Source: Pseudomonas putida NBRC 14164 (lineage in GTDB: Bacteria > Pseudomonadota > Gammaproteobacteria > Pseudomonadales > Pseudomonadaceae). Taken from it: a DNA stretch of 64,000 nt. The stretch covers positions 5,884,501-5,948,500 of the forward strand of contig NC_021505.1 in the NCBI RefSeq assembly GCF_000412675.1, given 5' to 3'. A program made the position numbers and the translations under genes. Positions 34,220-42,685 of this stretch are shown in pieces (position 1 is the stretch's first letter; each line of letters starts with the position of its first letter). Under the pieces are notes generated by a model that saw only the letters and a list, made by a program, of their open reading frames with translations, did not search any database and was not told the DNA's origin.

Positions 34220-36583
34220 ATGAAGCGCAGCCTGACCCTGTTGGCCGTGGTTGTGGCCGTGGCCGCTGGCGCCGGTTACTGGTACGTGCAGGGCAAACTG
34301 CCACAACGCGAGGGCGAGGTGGCCATGGCCGGCCTGCAGGCGCAGGTCACTGTGCGCTACGACGGCCGCGGCGTGCCGCACCTGCAGGCGCAGAGCGAAC
34401 CAGACCTGTATCGCGCCCTGGGCTATGTGCATGCCCAGGACCGGCTGTTCCAGATGGAGATCCTGCGCCGGCTGGCCCGTGGTGAACTGGCCGAGGTGCT
34501 GGGCGACAAGCTACTGCCCACCGACACCCTGTTCCGCAGCCTGCGCATTCGCGATCAGGCCGCACTGATGGCCAAGCGTCAGGACCCGCAATCCCCTGCC
34601 TGGCAGGCCCTGCAAGCCTACCTCGACGGGGTCAACAGCTGGCAGGCCAGCCATCCCAAGCCCATGGAGTTCGACCTGCTCGGCATCACCCCGCGCCCGT
34701 TCACCGCCGAAGACACCCTGAGTATCGCCGGTTACCTGGCCTACAGCTTCGCGGCCGCGTTTCGCACCGAGCCCGCGCTTACCTACATCCGCGACCAGCT
34801 AGGGCCTGAATACCTGAACATCTTCGACCTCGGCTGGCAGCCCGAAGGCGCCTTGGGCACGCCACTGGCGGCTGCCGACTGGCAAAGCCTGGAGGCCCTT
34901 GCCCGGCTCAGCCATGAAGCACTGGGCGACGCCGGTATCCCGCAGTTCGAAGGCAGTAACGCCTGGGCGGTGGCCGGCAGCCATACCCGCAGCGGCAAGC
35001 CGCTGCTGGCCGGCGACCCGCATATCGGCTTCGCGGTGCCGGCGGTGTGGTACGAGGCCGAACTGTCGGCGCCCGGTTTCAACCTGTATGGTTACTTCCA
35101 GGCGCTCAACCCGTTCGCCTTGCTGGGCCATAACCGCGACTTCGGCTGGAGCCTGACCATGTTCCAGAACGACGACGTCGACCTGATCGCCGAGCGCACC
35201 AACCCTGCCGACGCCAACCAGGTCATGGTCGACGGCAAATGGCAGGCGCTGGAAAAGACCGAACAGCAGATTGCGGTGAAAGGCGAAGCGCCGGTCACTC
35301 TCAGCCTGCGCCGCTCGCCCCATGGCCCGATCGTCAACGACGTGTTGGGCGCCACGGCCGGGCCCACGCCAATCGCCATGTGGTGGGCATTTCTGGAAAC
35401 CGAAAACCCGATCCTCGAAGGGTTCTACCAGCTCAACCGTGCCGATACGCTGGGCAAGATGCGCGAAGCCGCTGCCAAAGTTCACGCGCCGGGGCTGAAC
35501 TTTGTCTGGGCCAATGCCCGTGGCGATATCGGCTGGTGGGCGGCGGCAAAGCTGCCAATCCGCCCAGACGGCGTCGACCCGGCGTTCATCCTCGACGGTG
35601 CCAGCGCGCAGGCCGACAAGCTCGGCTTCTACCCCTTCAACGCCAACCCACAACAGGAAAACCCGGCGCGCGGCTACATCGTCTCTGCCAACTACCAACC
35701 GCCGGCAGCGGTGCCGATACCGGGTTACTACAACCTGCCCGACCGTGGCCGCCAGCTCGACCGCCAGCTGGCCAACCCTGAGGTGAAATGGGACACGCAC
35801 AACAGCCAGTCGCTGCAGCTGGACACCGCCAGCGACCATGGCCCGCGCACCCTTGCACCACTGCTGGCAACGCTGCGCGCGGTGGCCGAAGGTGACGAAG
35901 AGAAGGAACTGGTCGAGCAGCTGGCTGCCTGGCGCGGCGACTACCCGCTGGACTCGACCAGCGCCACCCTGTTCAACCAGTTCCTCTACGAACTGGCATT
36001 TGCTGCCCTGCATGACGAACTGGGTGACACGTGGTTCCCGGTACTGATCAGCACCCGCGCCATCGATGCAGCCTTGCCGCGCCTGGCGGCGGATGCCGAT
36101 TCACCCTGGTGGAACACCCGCGGAGGCAACCTGCGCACAGACCGTACCGCAGTCGTGCGCACGGCTTGGCAGAGCAGTTTGAAGCACCTGCGTGACACCC
36201 TGGGCAGTGACCCCGCCAGCTGGCAATGGGGCAAGGCGCATACCCTGACCCACAACCACCCGCTGGGGGTGAAAAAGCCGCTGAACCTGCTGTTCAACGT
36301 CGGGCCGTTCGCCGCACCCGGTACCCACGAAGTGCCGAACAACCTCTCGGCGAAGATCGGCCCGGCGCCGTGGCCGGTCACCTATGGGCCGTCGACCCGG
36401 CGGCTGATCGACTTTGCCGATGCCGGGCAGGCACTGACCATCAACCCGGTCGGCCAGAGTGGCGTGCCGTTCGACAAGTATTATGCGGACCAGGCCGAGG
36501 GGTATGTGCAGGGGGAGTATCAGCGGGCGCAGATGGGGGTGATTCCGGCGCAAAGTACCCTGAGGCTGGTACCGGGTGGGTGA
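34220..36583 (+). CDS. Penicillin-acylase family acylase (HacB/QuiP-like AHL acylase candidate)
   Basis: This 787-residue exported N-terminal-nucleophile hydrolase has a signal peptide (MKRSLTLLAVVVAVAAGAGYW). The alpha chain contains YVHAQDRLFQMEILRRLARG, then the autocleavage site G-S246-N-A-W-A-V begins the beta chain. This serine is the catalytic nucleophile. Pseudomonas members of this size (PvdQ, QuiP, HacB) cleave long-chain acyl-homoserine lactones. Location relative to spu and sul genes resembles HacB of P. aeruginosa, but the substrate is not shown by sequence. AAGGAG at 34209-34214 supports ATG 34220. Confidence 0.82.
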   Translation: MKRSLTLLAVVVAVAAGAGYWYVQGKLPQREGEVAMAGLQAQVTVRYDGRGVPHLQAQSEPDLYRALGYVHAQDRLFQMEILRRLARGELAEVLGDKLLPTDTLFRSLRIRDQAALMAKRQDPQSPAWQALQAYLDGVNSWQASHPKPMEFDLLGITPRPFTAEDTLSIAGYLAYSFAAAFRTEPALTYIRDQLGPEYLNIFDLGWQPEGALGTPLAAADWQSLEALARLSHEALGDAGIPQFEGSNAWAVAGSHTRSGKPLLAGDPHIGFAVPAVWYEAELSAPGFNLYGYFQALNPFALLGHNRDFGWSLTMFQNDDVDLIAERTNPADANQVMVDGKWQALEKTEQQIAVKGEAPVTLSLRRSPHGPIVNDVLGATAGPTPIAMWWAFLETENPILEGFYQLNRADTLGKMREAAAKVHAPGLNFVWANARGDIGWWAAAKLPIRPDGVDPAFILDGASAQADKLGFYPFNANPQQENPARGYIVSANYQPPAAVPIPGYYNLPDRGRQLDRQLANPEVKWDTHNSQSLQLDTASDHGPRTLAPLLATLRAVAEGDEEKELVEQLAAWRGDYPLDSTSATLFNQFLYELAFAALHDELGDTWFPVLISTRAIDAALPRLAADADSPWWNTRGGNLRTDRTAVVRTAWQSSLKHLRDTLGSDPASWQWGKAHTLTHNHPLGVKKPLNLLFNVGPFAAPGTHEVPNNLSAKIGPAPWPVTYGPSTRRLIDFADAGQALTINPVGQSGVPFDKYYADQAEGYVQGEYQRAQMGVIPAQSTLRLVPGG

Positions 36584-36588
36584 TCGAT

Positions 36589-36692
36589 GGGGCTGCTTTG
36601 CAGCCCATTCGCAGCACAAGGCTGCTCCTGCACAAGACCGCGCAATCCTGTAGGAGCAGCCTTGTGCTGCGAATGGGCCGCAAAGCGGCCCC
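36589..36692. repeat. Inverted REP pair with extended arms
   Basis: GGGGCTGCTTTGCAGCCCAT leads the left arm (36589-36630) of the CGCAGCACAAGGCTGCTCCT class. The right arm (36649-36692) ends GGGCCGCAAAGCGGCCCC. Each arm therefore also folds into its own small hairpin. It lies between convergent genes. Confidence 0.88.
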
Positions 36693-36702
36693 AATCACAC
36701 GG

Positions 36703-37575
36703 TCAGCCCTGCCACTTGCCGCCTTCGACGATCACGCTTTCCGGCTTGGTGTCATCGCTCAGTTCCTTGCGCACATACTGGTCATACAGCTTCAGCAGAA
36801 ACTTTTCTTCCCCCAGCTTGGCCAGCTCGGCATTCACCCAGTCACGCAGCTCGGTGTTGCCCTTCTTCACCGCTGGCGCAATCGGTGCTTCGTCACCCAG
36901 CAGCTGCGGCAGCACGCGGTAGCCCGGGTTCTGCTTGGCCCAGCTGAACAGGATCAGGTTGTCCTGGGCATAGGCATCGCCACGGCCGGTGGCCAGGGCC
37001 TGCAGCGACTCGCTGTTCTTCTCGAACTTGAGCAGTTTCCAGTCAGGGTGATTTTTGGTCAGCCAGATATCTGCCGTGGTGCCGGTGGTGACGATGATGG
37101 TCTTGTCGGCCAGGTCGTCGAGCTTCTGTACCGAGCTGCCATCAGCCACGATGGCCTGCACGGCAACGCGCAGGTTGGGGTTGGTGAAGTCCACCGCTTC
37201 CTTGCGCTCCGGGGTCACGGTCATGTTGGCGAGGATCAGGTCGACCTTGTCGCTCTGCAGGAACGGAATGCGGCTGGCCGGTTCCACGGCAACGAACTCG
37301 ACCTTGCTTTCATCACCCAGCAGGTCCTTGGCCAGGCGCCGGCCAATGTCGGTGTCAAAGCCCACATAGCGGCCTTTTTCATCGACGAAGCCGAACGGCG
37401 GCTTATCGGTGAACACCCCGACAATCAGCTTGTCGCGGGCCTTGATGGTTTCCAGGTAGCTGGTGGCTGGCGATGCCGCTGCCGGCTTGGGCGGTTCTTC
37501 GGCCTTGTTGCAGCCGGCCAGCAGGGCCAGGCCAAACAACGGCCCCAGCAGTTTGGTGAGGTTGGCAGTTTTCAT
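36703..37575 (-). CDS. Polar amino-acid ABC transporter, substrate-binding lipoprotein
   Basis: This 290-residue family-3 solute-binding protein has a lipobox LLAGC near residue 22 of the N-terminus, so it is membrane-anchored in the periplasm. Features include RDKLIVGVFTDKPPFGFVDE, YVGFDTDIGRRLAKDL and RIPFLQSDKVDLILANMT. Candidate ligands are polar or sulfur amino acids such as cystine; this is not decided by sequence. It is the last gene of a four-gene operon (permease, permease, ATPase, binding protein), overlapping the ATPase stop by 4 bases. Confidence 0.85.
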   Translation of the reverse strand: MKTANLTKLLGPLFGLALLAGCNKAEEPPKPAAASPATSYLETIKARDKLIVGVFTDKPPFGFVDEKGRYVGFDTDIGRRLAKDLLGDESKVEFVAVEPASRIPFLQSDKVDLILANMTVTPERKEAVDFTNPNLRVAVQAIVADGSSVQKLDDLADKTIIVTTGTTADIWLTKNHPDWKLLKFEKNSESLQALATGRGDAYAQDNLILFSWAKQNPGYRVLPQLLGDEAPIAPAVKKGNTELRDWVNAELAKLGEEKFLLKLYDQYVRKELSDDTKPESVIVEGGKWQG

Positions 37576-38345
37576 GACAGTTCCTTGTGCAGTGTCTTTG
37601 GCAGGCTTTCTACGAAGGAGAATTTCTCCAGGAACTGCTGCGCGCGTGCGGTCTGCGGTCGGGTGAAGAAGCTCTCGGGGTCGCCCTGTTCAAGGATCCT
37701 GCCGGCCTCCATGAACACGATGCGGTCGGCCACCGCGCGAGCGAAGGCCATTTCGTGGGTAACGATGAGCAAGGTCATGCCGTCGCGGGCAAGGCCCTGG
37801 ATCACCTGCAGCACCTCCTTGACCATTTCCGGGTCGAGTGCGGCGGTAACCTCGTCGAACAGCATCACCTCGGGTTTCATGCACAGCGAGCGCACGATGG
37901 CGATGCGCTGTTGCTGGCCGCCGGACAATTGCCGGGGGAAGGCGTCGCGTTTGTCCAGCAGGCCGACCCGCGCCAGCAGCGCCTCGGCCTGGGCCTGCGC
38001 TTCGGCTCGTTCGCGTTTTTGCACCTTGAGCGGGCCGAGCAGCAGGTTGTCGATCACGCTCATGTGGCCGAACAGGTGGTAGCTCTGGAACACCATGCCA
38101 ACCCGCTGGCGAACGTCGCGCCAGTCGGTGCGCGGGTCAAGCAGCTCTTGCCCGGCCAGGCGCAGGTGGCCGCCATGGGCCTGCTCCAGGCCGTTGAGGC
38201 AGCGCAGCAGCGTGCTTTTGCCGCAACCGCTGGGGCCGAGGATGACCACCACTTCGCCGGCCGCCACCTTGAGGTCGACGTCCTTGAGCACCTGTTGCTC
38301 GCCAAAAAACTTGTTGAAACCCTGGAATTCGATCAATGCGCTCAT
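37572..38345 (-). CDS. Polar amino-acid ABC transporter, ATP-binding protein
   Basis: This 257-residue ATPase has Walker A GPSGCGKS, signature LSGGQQQR, Walker B VMLFDEVTAALDPE and the H-loop THEMAFARAVADR, all typical of the GlnQ/HisP group. ATG 38345 overlaps the permease stop codon in the 4-base ATGA arrangement; the longer frame upstream is antisense-like and not used. The protein ends by overlapping the lipoprotein gene. Start and context are clear. Confidence 0.9.
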   Translation of the reverse strand: MSALIEFQGFNKFFGEQQVLKDVDLKVAAGEVVVILGPSGCGKSTLLRCLNGLEQAHGGHLRLAGQELLDPRTDWRDVRQRVGMVFQSYHLFGHMSVIDNLLLGPLKVQKRERAEAQAQAEALLARVGLLDKRDAFPRQLSGGQQQRIAIVRSLCMKPEVMLFDEVTAALDPEMVKEVLQVIQGLARDGMTLLIVTHEMAFARAVADRIVFMEAGRILEQGDPESFFTRPQTARAQQFLEKFSFVESLPKTLHKELS

Positions 38346-39001
38346 GAGTGTGCCCAACGGCGTTCCAGCACGCGTGAAGCGGCGGACAGCGGATAACAGA
38401 CGATGAAGAAGAACAGGAACAAGGCGCCATAGATCAGCACAGATTCGTAGGTGCGTTCGATGATCTGCTGGCCGGCCTTGATCACCTCGACCACGCCGAT
38501 CAGCACCGCCAGCGAGCTGGTCTTGATGATCCGCGTGTAGATGTTGATAGTCGGTGGGGTCATGCGCTTGAGCGCCTGCGGCAGCAGCACGTAGCCATAT
38601 AGCTGCCAGCCGGCCAGGCCGATCGACAACCCGGCCTCGCGCTGGCCCCGCGGCAACGAAGCCAGTGCACCGCGCACCACCTCGCCTACCTCGCTGGCGC
38701 CCCACAGGGCCAGTACCAGCACGGCGCACCAGAAGCTGGGAATGCTCAGGGCAAAGAAGATCGGCAGGCCGAAGAACACCAGGTACAGCCAGACCAGCAC
38801 CGGGATGGCGCGGAACAGCTCCAGGTACACCTGCAAGGCGATGTTCAGGGCACGGTTGCCCAGGGTTGCCAGCACGCCGTACAGCACGCCACCCAGCGTT
38901 GCGAACAGAATACCCAGCGCCGAGATGGCCAAGGTCTGCGCGGCGCCGCCGGCGAGCTGCGGCAACACCTGCAGCAACAGGTCAAATCCCGAACTGGCCA
39001 T
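38342..39001 (-). CDS. Polar amino-acid ABC transporter permease 2
   Basis: This 219-residue HisMQ-type permease has five hydrophobic segments. The EAA-like cytoplasmic loop is QREAGLSIGLAGWQLYGYVLLPQAL. ATG 39001 is chosen over 39022 because AAGGAGG lies 8 bases before it. It overlaps the first permease gene by 20 bases and the ATPase gene by 4, so all four genes are translationally coupled. Confidence 0.88.
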   Translation of the reverse strand: MASSGFDLLLQVLPQLAGGAAQTLAISALGILFATLGGVLYGVLATLGNRALNIALQVYLELFRAIPVLVWLYLVFFGLPIFFALSIPSFWCAVLVLALWGASEVGEVVRGALASLPRGQREAGLSIGLAGWQLYGYVLLPQALKRMTPPTINIYTRIIKTSSLAVLIGVVEVIKAGQQIIERTYESVLIYGALFLFFFIVCYPLSAASRVLERRWAHS

Positions 39002-39647
39002 GTTGCAGCCTCCTTTCCGCATAGCGCAGCAGCAACGACAGCGGCAGGAACAGCAGCACGCAGAGCAGGGTCAGCACGGTGAGCATTTCGTAGGTCTTGT
39101 AGTACAGCGCGATGTAGTTCTTGGTGGTGTAGAGGATTTCCGGCACGGCCACCGCCGACACCACAGTGGTTTCCTTGAGCAGGAAGATGAAATTGGCGAA
39201 CAGTGCCGGCAGGCTGAGGATACCGGCCTGGGGCAGCACCACATGGCGCAGCAGTTGCCCCTCGGACAGGCCGATGGAACGCCCGGACTCAAGCTGGGCA
39301 CGGGGCACGGCTTCGATGCCTGCCCGCAACACTTCGGTGAGGTAGGCACCGCCCATGAAGGTCATGGTGATGATCGCAGCGGAAAAACCGGAAATCTTCA
39401 GGCCCAGGCTCGGCAGTGCGAAGTAGACGAAGAACAGCTGGATCAGCAGCGGCGTGTTGCGGGCCAGCTCCACGTAGGCTTTGACCAGACGCCAAAGGTA
39501 GGGGGTGCGTAGTACCAGCAGGGTGGCATTGACCAGGGCAACCAGTAGCGAGGTGGCGATGGCGATCAGGCCTACCTGCAAGGTCACGCCCACGGCCTTG
39601 AGGAAGGCGGGTAGCGTGCTGAGGATGAATGCGGTGTCGAGGGTCAT
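38982..39647 (-). CDS. Polar amino-acid ABC transporter permease 1
   Basis: This 221-residue HisMQ-type permease, first gene of the operon, has five membrane segments. The conserved ARNTPLLIQLFFVYFALPSL leads to the loop QLESGRSIGLSEGQLLRHVVLPQAG. AT-rich sequence upstream (39690-39740) is the likely promoter region and resembles that upstream of metQ. Confidence 0.88.
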   Translation of the reverse strand: MTLDTAFILSTLPAFLKAVGVTLQVGLIAIATSLLVALVNATLLVLRTPYLWRLVKAYVELARNTPLLIQLFFVYFALPSLGLKISGFSAAIITMTFMGGAYLTEVLRAGIEAVPRAQLESGRSIGLSEGQLLRHVVLPQAGILSLPALFANFIFLLKETTVVSAVAVPEILYTTKNYIALYYKTYEMLTVLTLLCVLLFLPLSLLLRYAERRLQHGQFGI

Positions 39648-39719
39648 GGGTAAAGCAAGTCTGCGGGGTGCGCGGGGGCACGATTGCTAGACTGTAATGA
39701 TCTAAAAAATTTTTAATAA

Positions 39720-39736
39720 ATATCTTTATTGCATAT
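39720..39736 (-). promoter_or_regulatory. AT-rich upstream box of the amino-acid transporter operon
   Basis: AATATCTTTATTGCATA lies about 75 bases before the first permease gene. The element AATATCTTT-ATT recurs upstream of metQ at 40846-40858, which suggests shared control. The rest of the 305-base gap (39648-39952) holds a REP pair and the metQ terminator; no gene was seen. Confidence 0.4.
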
Positions 39737-39773
39737 GCATATCACCAAGCATTTTTCACCGGGGCATACATCC

Positions 39774-39888
39774 TGGGGCTGCTTTGCAGCCCAATCGCGA
39801 CGCAAGGCCGCTCCCACAATGGCCCGCGTACGCCGAACCCATGTGGGAGCGGCCTTGCGTCGCGATTGGGCCGCAAAGCGGCCCCAGA
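39774..39888. repeat. Inverted REP pair, class CGCGACGCAAGGCCGCTCCC
   Basis: The left arm starts CTGGGGCTGCTTTGCAGCCC at 39776 and continues with the core CGCGACGCAAGGCCGCTCCC. The right arm begins near 39842 and ends with CGCAAAGCGGCCCC. It is a separate REP sequence class from those above, placed between metQ and the amino-acid ABC operon. Confidence 0.85.
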
Positions 39889-39895
39889 TACAGAA

Positions 39896-39926
39896 ACAAA
39901 AACGCCGACACAGGGGTGTCGGCGTT
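39896..39926 (-). terminator. Rho-independent terminator of metQ
   Basis: AACGCCGACAC-AGGG-GTGTCGGCGTT is a perfect 11-bp stem. On the minus strand it is followed by a T-rich stretch. It stands 27 bases after the metQ stop codon. Confidence 0.88.
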
Positions 39927-39952
39927 GGGTTATGCAGGGTATCGAAAGCGAA

Positions 39953-40738
39953 TCAGAACGCCGGCAGCACAGCGCCCTGATACTTCTTGGCGATGAATTC
40001 CTTCACCTCCGGGCTGGTCAGGGCCTTGGCCAGTTTCTGGATGGCTTCGCTGTCCTTGTTGTCCGGACGGGCAACCAGGAAGTTCACGTACGGCGAGTCG
40101 GCACCTTCGATCACCAGCGCATCCTTGGCCGGGTTCAGGCCGGCTTCCAGGGCGTAGTTGGTGTTGATCATGTCCAGGTCGACCTGGTCCAGCACACGCG
40201 GCAGCATGGCCGACTCAAGCTCGCGGAACTTCAGCTTTTTTGGGTTCTCGGCGATGTCCTTGGGGGTGGCCAGGGCATTCTTCGGGTCTTTCAGGGTGAT
40301 CAGGCCAGCCTTCTGCAGCAGGATCAGGGCACGGCCGCTGTTGCTGCCTTCGTTAGGGATGGCAACGGTAGCGCCTTCCTTCAGCTCGGACAGGTTCTTG
40401 ATCTTCTTCGAGTAACCACCGAAGGGTTCGACGTGTACGCCAATGACCGTTTCCAGGTGGGTGCCTTTACCTTCGTTGAAGCTCTTCAGGTATGGCAGGG
40501 TCTGGAAGTAGTTGGCGTCCAGACGCTTCTGGTCTACCTGCACGTTCGGCTGTACGTAGTCGGTAAAGACCTTGATCTGCAGGTCCACCCCCTCTTTGGC
40601 CAAGGTCGGTTTGATCAGCTCAAGGATTTCGGCGTGCGGTACCGGGGTAGCGGCAACCACCAGTTTCTCGGCAGCGGCGGCCAGGCCGGAGAACGACAGG
40701 GCAGCGGCCAGGGCGGTGGTCAGCAGGGTCTTCTTCAT
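39953..40738 (-). CDS. MetQ/NlpA family methionine-binding protein
   Basis: This 260-residue periplasmic binding protein has a signal peptide (MKKTLLTTALAAALSFSGLA, cleavage near AAAEK). The NlpA-family sequence includes KLVVAATPVPHAEILELIKP, FTDYVQPNVQVDQKRLDANY and IPNEGSNSGRALILL. It binds D/L-methionine or a related sulfur compound for import. No MetN or MetI gene adjoins it, so it must feed an importer encoded elsewhere. ATG 40738 has AAGGA upstream. It follows the sigma-54-activator-like gene on the same strand. Confidence 0.85.
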   Translation of the reverse strand: MKKTLLTTALAAALSFSGLAAAAEKLVVAATPVPHAEILELIKPTLAKEGVDLQIKVFTDYVQPNVQVDQKRLDANYFQTLPYLKSFNEGKGTHLETVIGVHVEPFGGYSKKIKNLSELKEGATVAIPNEGSNSGRALILLQKAGLITLKDPKNALATPKDIAENPKKLKFRELESAMLPRVLDQVDLDMINTNYALEAGLNPAKDALVIEGADSPYVNFLVARPDNKDSEAIQKLAKALTSPEVKEFIAKKYQGAVLPAF

Positions 40739-40833
40739 GGTGGTCCTTGTTCTGAATCTGGGCCATCGGCGATGGCGAATCGGTTGCCCAACCGGTTCAC
40801 CAGCGGGCGTGAAACGGACAATACCTAGATTTT

Positions 40834-40861
40834 TTATTCCGTAACAATATCTTTTATTTAG
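40834..40861 (-). promoter_or_regulatory. AT-rich upstream box of metQ
   Basis: TTATTCCGTAACAATATC (40834-40851) and the overlapping AATATCTTTTATTTAG lie about 100 bases before metQ. The TTAT-TC-TAA pattern recurs upstream of the RBBP9-like hydrolase, tonB and oscA. I infer a common sulfur-starvation regulator; CysB is the obvious candidate. Confidence 0.4.
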
Positions 40862-40913
40862 CTGCTTATTCCAAAAAAAAACTGCCACCAGCCACTTTGC
40901 TTATGAGCGATGT

Positions 40914-41744
40914 CTAGCGTGCGGTGTTGGGCAAGTCGAGGTCCTCTGGCTGGATCTCTTCGCTGTCATTCACCAGCAAGGCAAAGTGAATGACGTTCTC
41001 CAGTTCGCGGGTATTGCCAGGCCAGAAATGCGCCTCCAGTACCTGCTGCGCCGCCTCGCTTACCAACGGCACAGGCCGCTGCAGGCGTACGCTGTAGATG
41101 CCCACGAAGTACTCGGCCAGCGGCAGGATATCGCCCGGCCGCTCGCGCAGTGGCGGCAGTTCCAGCGCGCCCTCGCGCAGGTACTGGTACAGGCGCTCGT
41201 TGAAGCGCCCCGCACGTACCACCCGTGCCAGATCGATGCTGGTGGCGGCGACCAGGCGCACATCCACCGGCTGTGGCTGCTGCGCGCCCACCCGGGTGAC
41301 CTCGCGGTTTTCCAGGGCCGCCAGCAGCTTGCCCTGGATGGCCAGCGGCAAGTCGGCAATTTCGTCCAGGTACAGCGTGCCGCCGTTGGCCGAACCGAAC
41401 CAGCCAGCGCGGCTGCTGGCCGTACCGCCATGGCTGCCGGCGCTGTAGCCGAACAGCTCGGCATCGGCGTAAGTGGGGCTGATGGCCGCGCAGTTGACCG
41501 ACACGAACAGCCCTCCACGGTCGCTGGCACGGTGGATCTGCCGGGCCAGCAACTCCTTGCCGGTGCCGGTTTCGCCACGGATCAGCACAGGCAACGGTTG
41601 CGGCGCCAAGCGCTCGAGGTCTTCGCGCAACTGCTGGGAACGCGGGTCGATGAACACCAGGGCCTTGGCACGGATGCTCAGCGGGCTTTTGTCCAGCTCG
41701 GGGAAGGTCAGCAGTGGCTGGCCAAACGGGTTTTGAAACGTCAT
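40914..41744 (-). CDS. Sigma-54 activator-like AAA+ protein lacking GAFTGA and DNA-binding domain
   Basis: This 276-residue protein consists almost only of a bacterial enhancer-binding AAA+ domain. Walker A GETGTGKE is at residues 57-64, Walker B TLYLDEIADLP at 123-133, the arginine finger region is FNERLYQYLRE, and sensor II is FWPGNTRELENVI. At the L1 loop, where activators have GAFTGA to touch sigma-54, it reads GSHGGT (residues 103-108). It stops at EDLDLPNTAR with no helix-turn-helix. It may therefore be an atypical regulator or a co-regulator of a related full-length activator. It lies between metQ and an RBBP9-like hydrolase, all leftward. Confidence 0.8.
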   Translation of the reverse strand: MTFQNPFGQPLLTFPELDKSPLSIRAKALVFIDPRSQQLREDLERLAPQPLPVLIRGETGTGKELLARQIHRASDRGGLFVSVNCAAISPTYADAELFGYSAGSHGGTASSRAGWFGSANGGTLYLDEIADLPLAIQGKLLAALENREVTRVGAQQPQPVDVRLVAATSIDLARVVRAGRFNERLYQYLREGALELPPLRERPGDILPLAEYFVGIYSVRLQRPVPLVSEAAQQVLEAHFWPGNTRELENVIHFALLVNDSEEIQPEDLDLPNTAR

Positions 41745-41808
41745 GACGAACTCCCGCCCCAGGCCTTCATTGGCCGGGCGTCAGGTAAACGGAAAACGCT
41801 AAGGCCTA

Positions 41809-42390
41809 TCAGGCGCGACGCAGTGCGCGCTGCTCGACCCGGCTCTGCAAGCGATACAAGTAGGCGAAGCCTTGTTCCCAGCGCTCATGGCCGGACTTGA
41901 CGTTGATGTGCCCGGCATTGCTCAGCAACCCCGCTTCGGCGCCCCACGCCTGGGCCAGGTGCAGGGCCCGCGGCACGCTTACGGCAGGGTCGTTGTCAGA
42001 GCTGACGACCTGGCTGGGGAATGGCAAGGCCTCGGTCGGGATCGGCGCGAAGTTGCGCAGGGCCGGCGCGCAGGTCGGCCGTTCGACGTCTGCCGGTGCC
42101 ACCAGCAGTGCACCCCGCACCTGCCGCCGCAAGGCCGGACTGGCCTGCGCAGCCCAATGGGCGACAGTGACGCAGCCAAGGCTGTGGGCAATCAGGATCA
42201 CCGGCGAGCGCTCGGCGGCAATCGCCTGCTCCAGCGCCTGCACCCAGTCCTGCCGTTGCGGGGTGAGCCAGTCGTGCTGCTCGACCCGCGCACTGTTGGG
42301 CAGGGTGCGCTGCCAGTGACTTTGCCAATGGTTGTCTGGCGATCCTTGCCAGCCCGGCACAATCAGGTAACGAATTGACTCATTGCGCAT
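41809..42390 (-). CDS. RBBP9/YdeN-type alpha/beta hydrolase
   Basis: This 193-residue small serine hydrolase contains YLIVPGWQGSPDNHWQSHW near the N-terminus, the nucleophile elbow IAHSLGC and the final histidine in NAGHINVKSGHERW. This is the RBBP9/YdeN (DUF1234-like) pattern. In P. putida-type genomes it accompanies a sigma-54 regulator and sulfur transport genes, but the substrate is unknown. A promoter like TTTACG-N16-TATACT (minus strand, near 42430-42455) is visible upstream. Confidence 0.82.
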   Translation of the reverse strand: MRNESIRYLIVPGWQGSPDNHWQSHWQRTLPNSARVEQHDWLTPQRQDWVQALEQAIAAERSPVILIAHSLGCVTVAHWAAQASPALRRQVRGALLVAPADVERPTCAPALRNFAPIPTEALPFPSQVVSSDNDPAVSVPRALHLAQAWGAEAGLLSNAGHINVKSGHERWEQGFAYLYRLQSRVEQRALRRA

Positions 42391-42440
42391 GGGGACGCCT
42401 CCAGTAAGTTTGCGTGCTTGGAGACAAGTATAGGGAGGGA

Positions 42441-42480
42441 GTTATATTCGTAAAGGAATAAGAAGCTATTTATTAATAAC
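42441..42480 (-). promoter_or_regulatory. AT-rich upstream box of the hydrolase-activator-metQ run
   Basis: GTTATATTCGTAAAGGAATA (42441-42460) followed by CTATTTATTAATAAC matches the arrangement upstream of oscA (GTTATTCTTAAAAATACTGT). It overlaps the candidate -35 of the hydrolase promoter. Confidence 0.4.
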
Positions 42481-42500
42481 TATATGTAATTTCTGTCGAT

Positions 42501-42594
42501 GGCCCTATCGCCGGCAAGCCAGCTCCCACAGGGACTGCACACAGCCTCAGGGCAGCACAATACCTGTGGGAGCTGGCTTGCCGGCGATAGGGCC
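42501..42594. repeat. Inverted REP pair, class GCCGGCAAGCCAGCTCCCAC
   Basis: Arms 42501-42532 and 42563-42594 are exact reverse complements (GGCCCTATCGCC...CCACAGG). It lies between the exbD 3' end and the hydrolase promoter, both leftward. Confidence 0.9.
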
Positions 42595-42603
42595 CTCACA
42601 GGC

Positions 42604-42641
42604 AAAAAAAAGGGCCAACCCCTGCCAAGAGATATGGCCCC
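42604..42641 (-). terminator. Rho-independent terminator of tonB-exbB-exbD
   Basis: On the minus strand GGGCCA ... TGGCCC forms a 6-bp stem with a 17-base loop, followed by eight T. It starts 45 bases after the exbD stop codon. Confidence 0.75.
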
Positions 42642-42685
42642 AACGCACTTGCGAGAGTCACTTGCCTGAAGAGGTTTTGCAGGTA

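Noticed and set aside
38346-38729. N-terminal extension of the amino-acid transporter ATPase
   Set aside because: The extension overlaps the permease gene in another frame. The ATPase start at 38345 overlaps the permease stop as ATGA and begins the family sequence.
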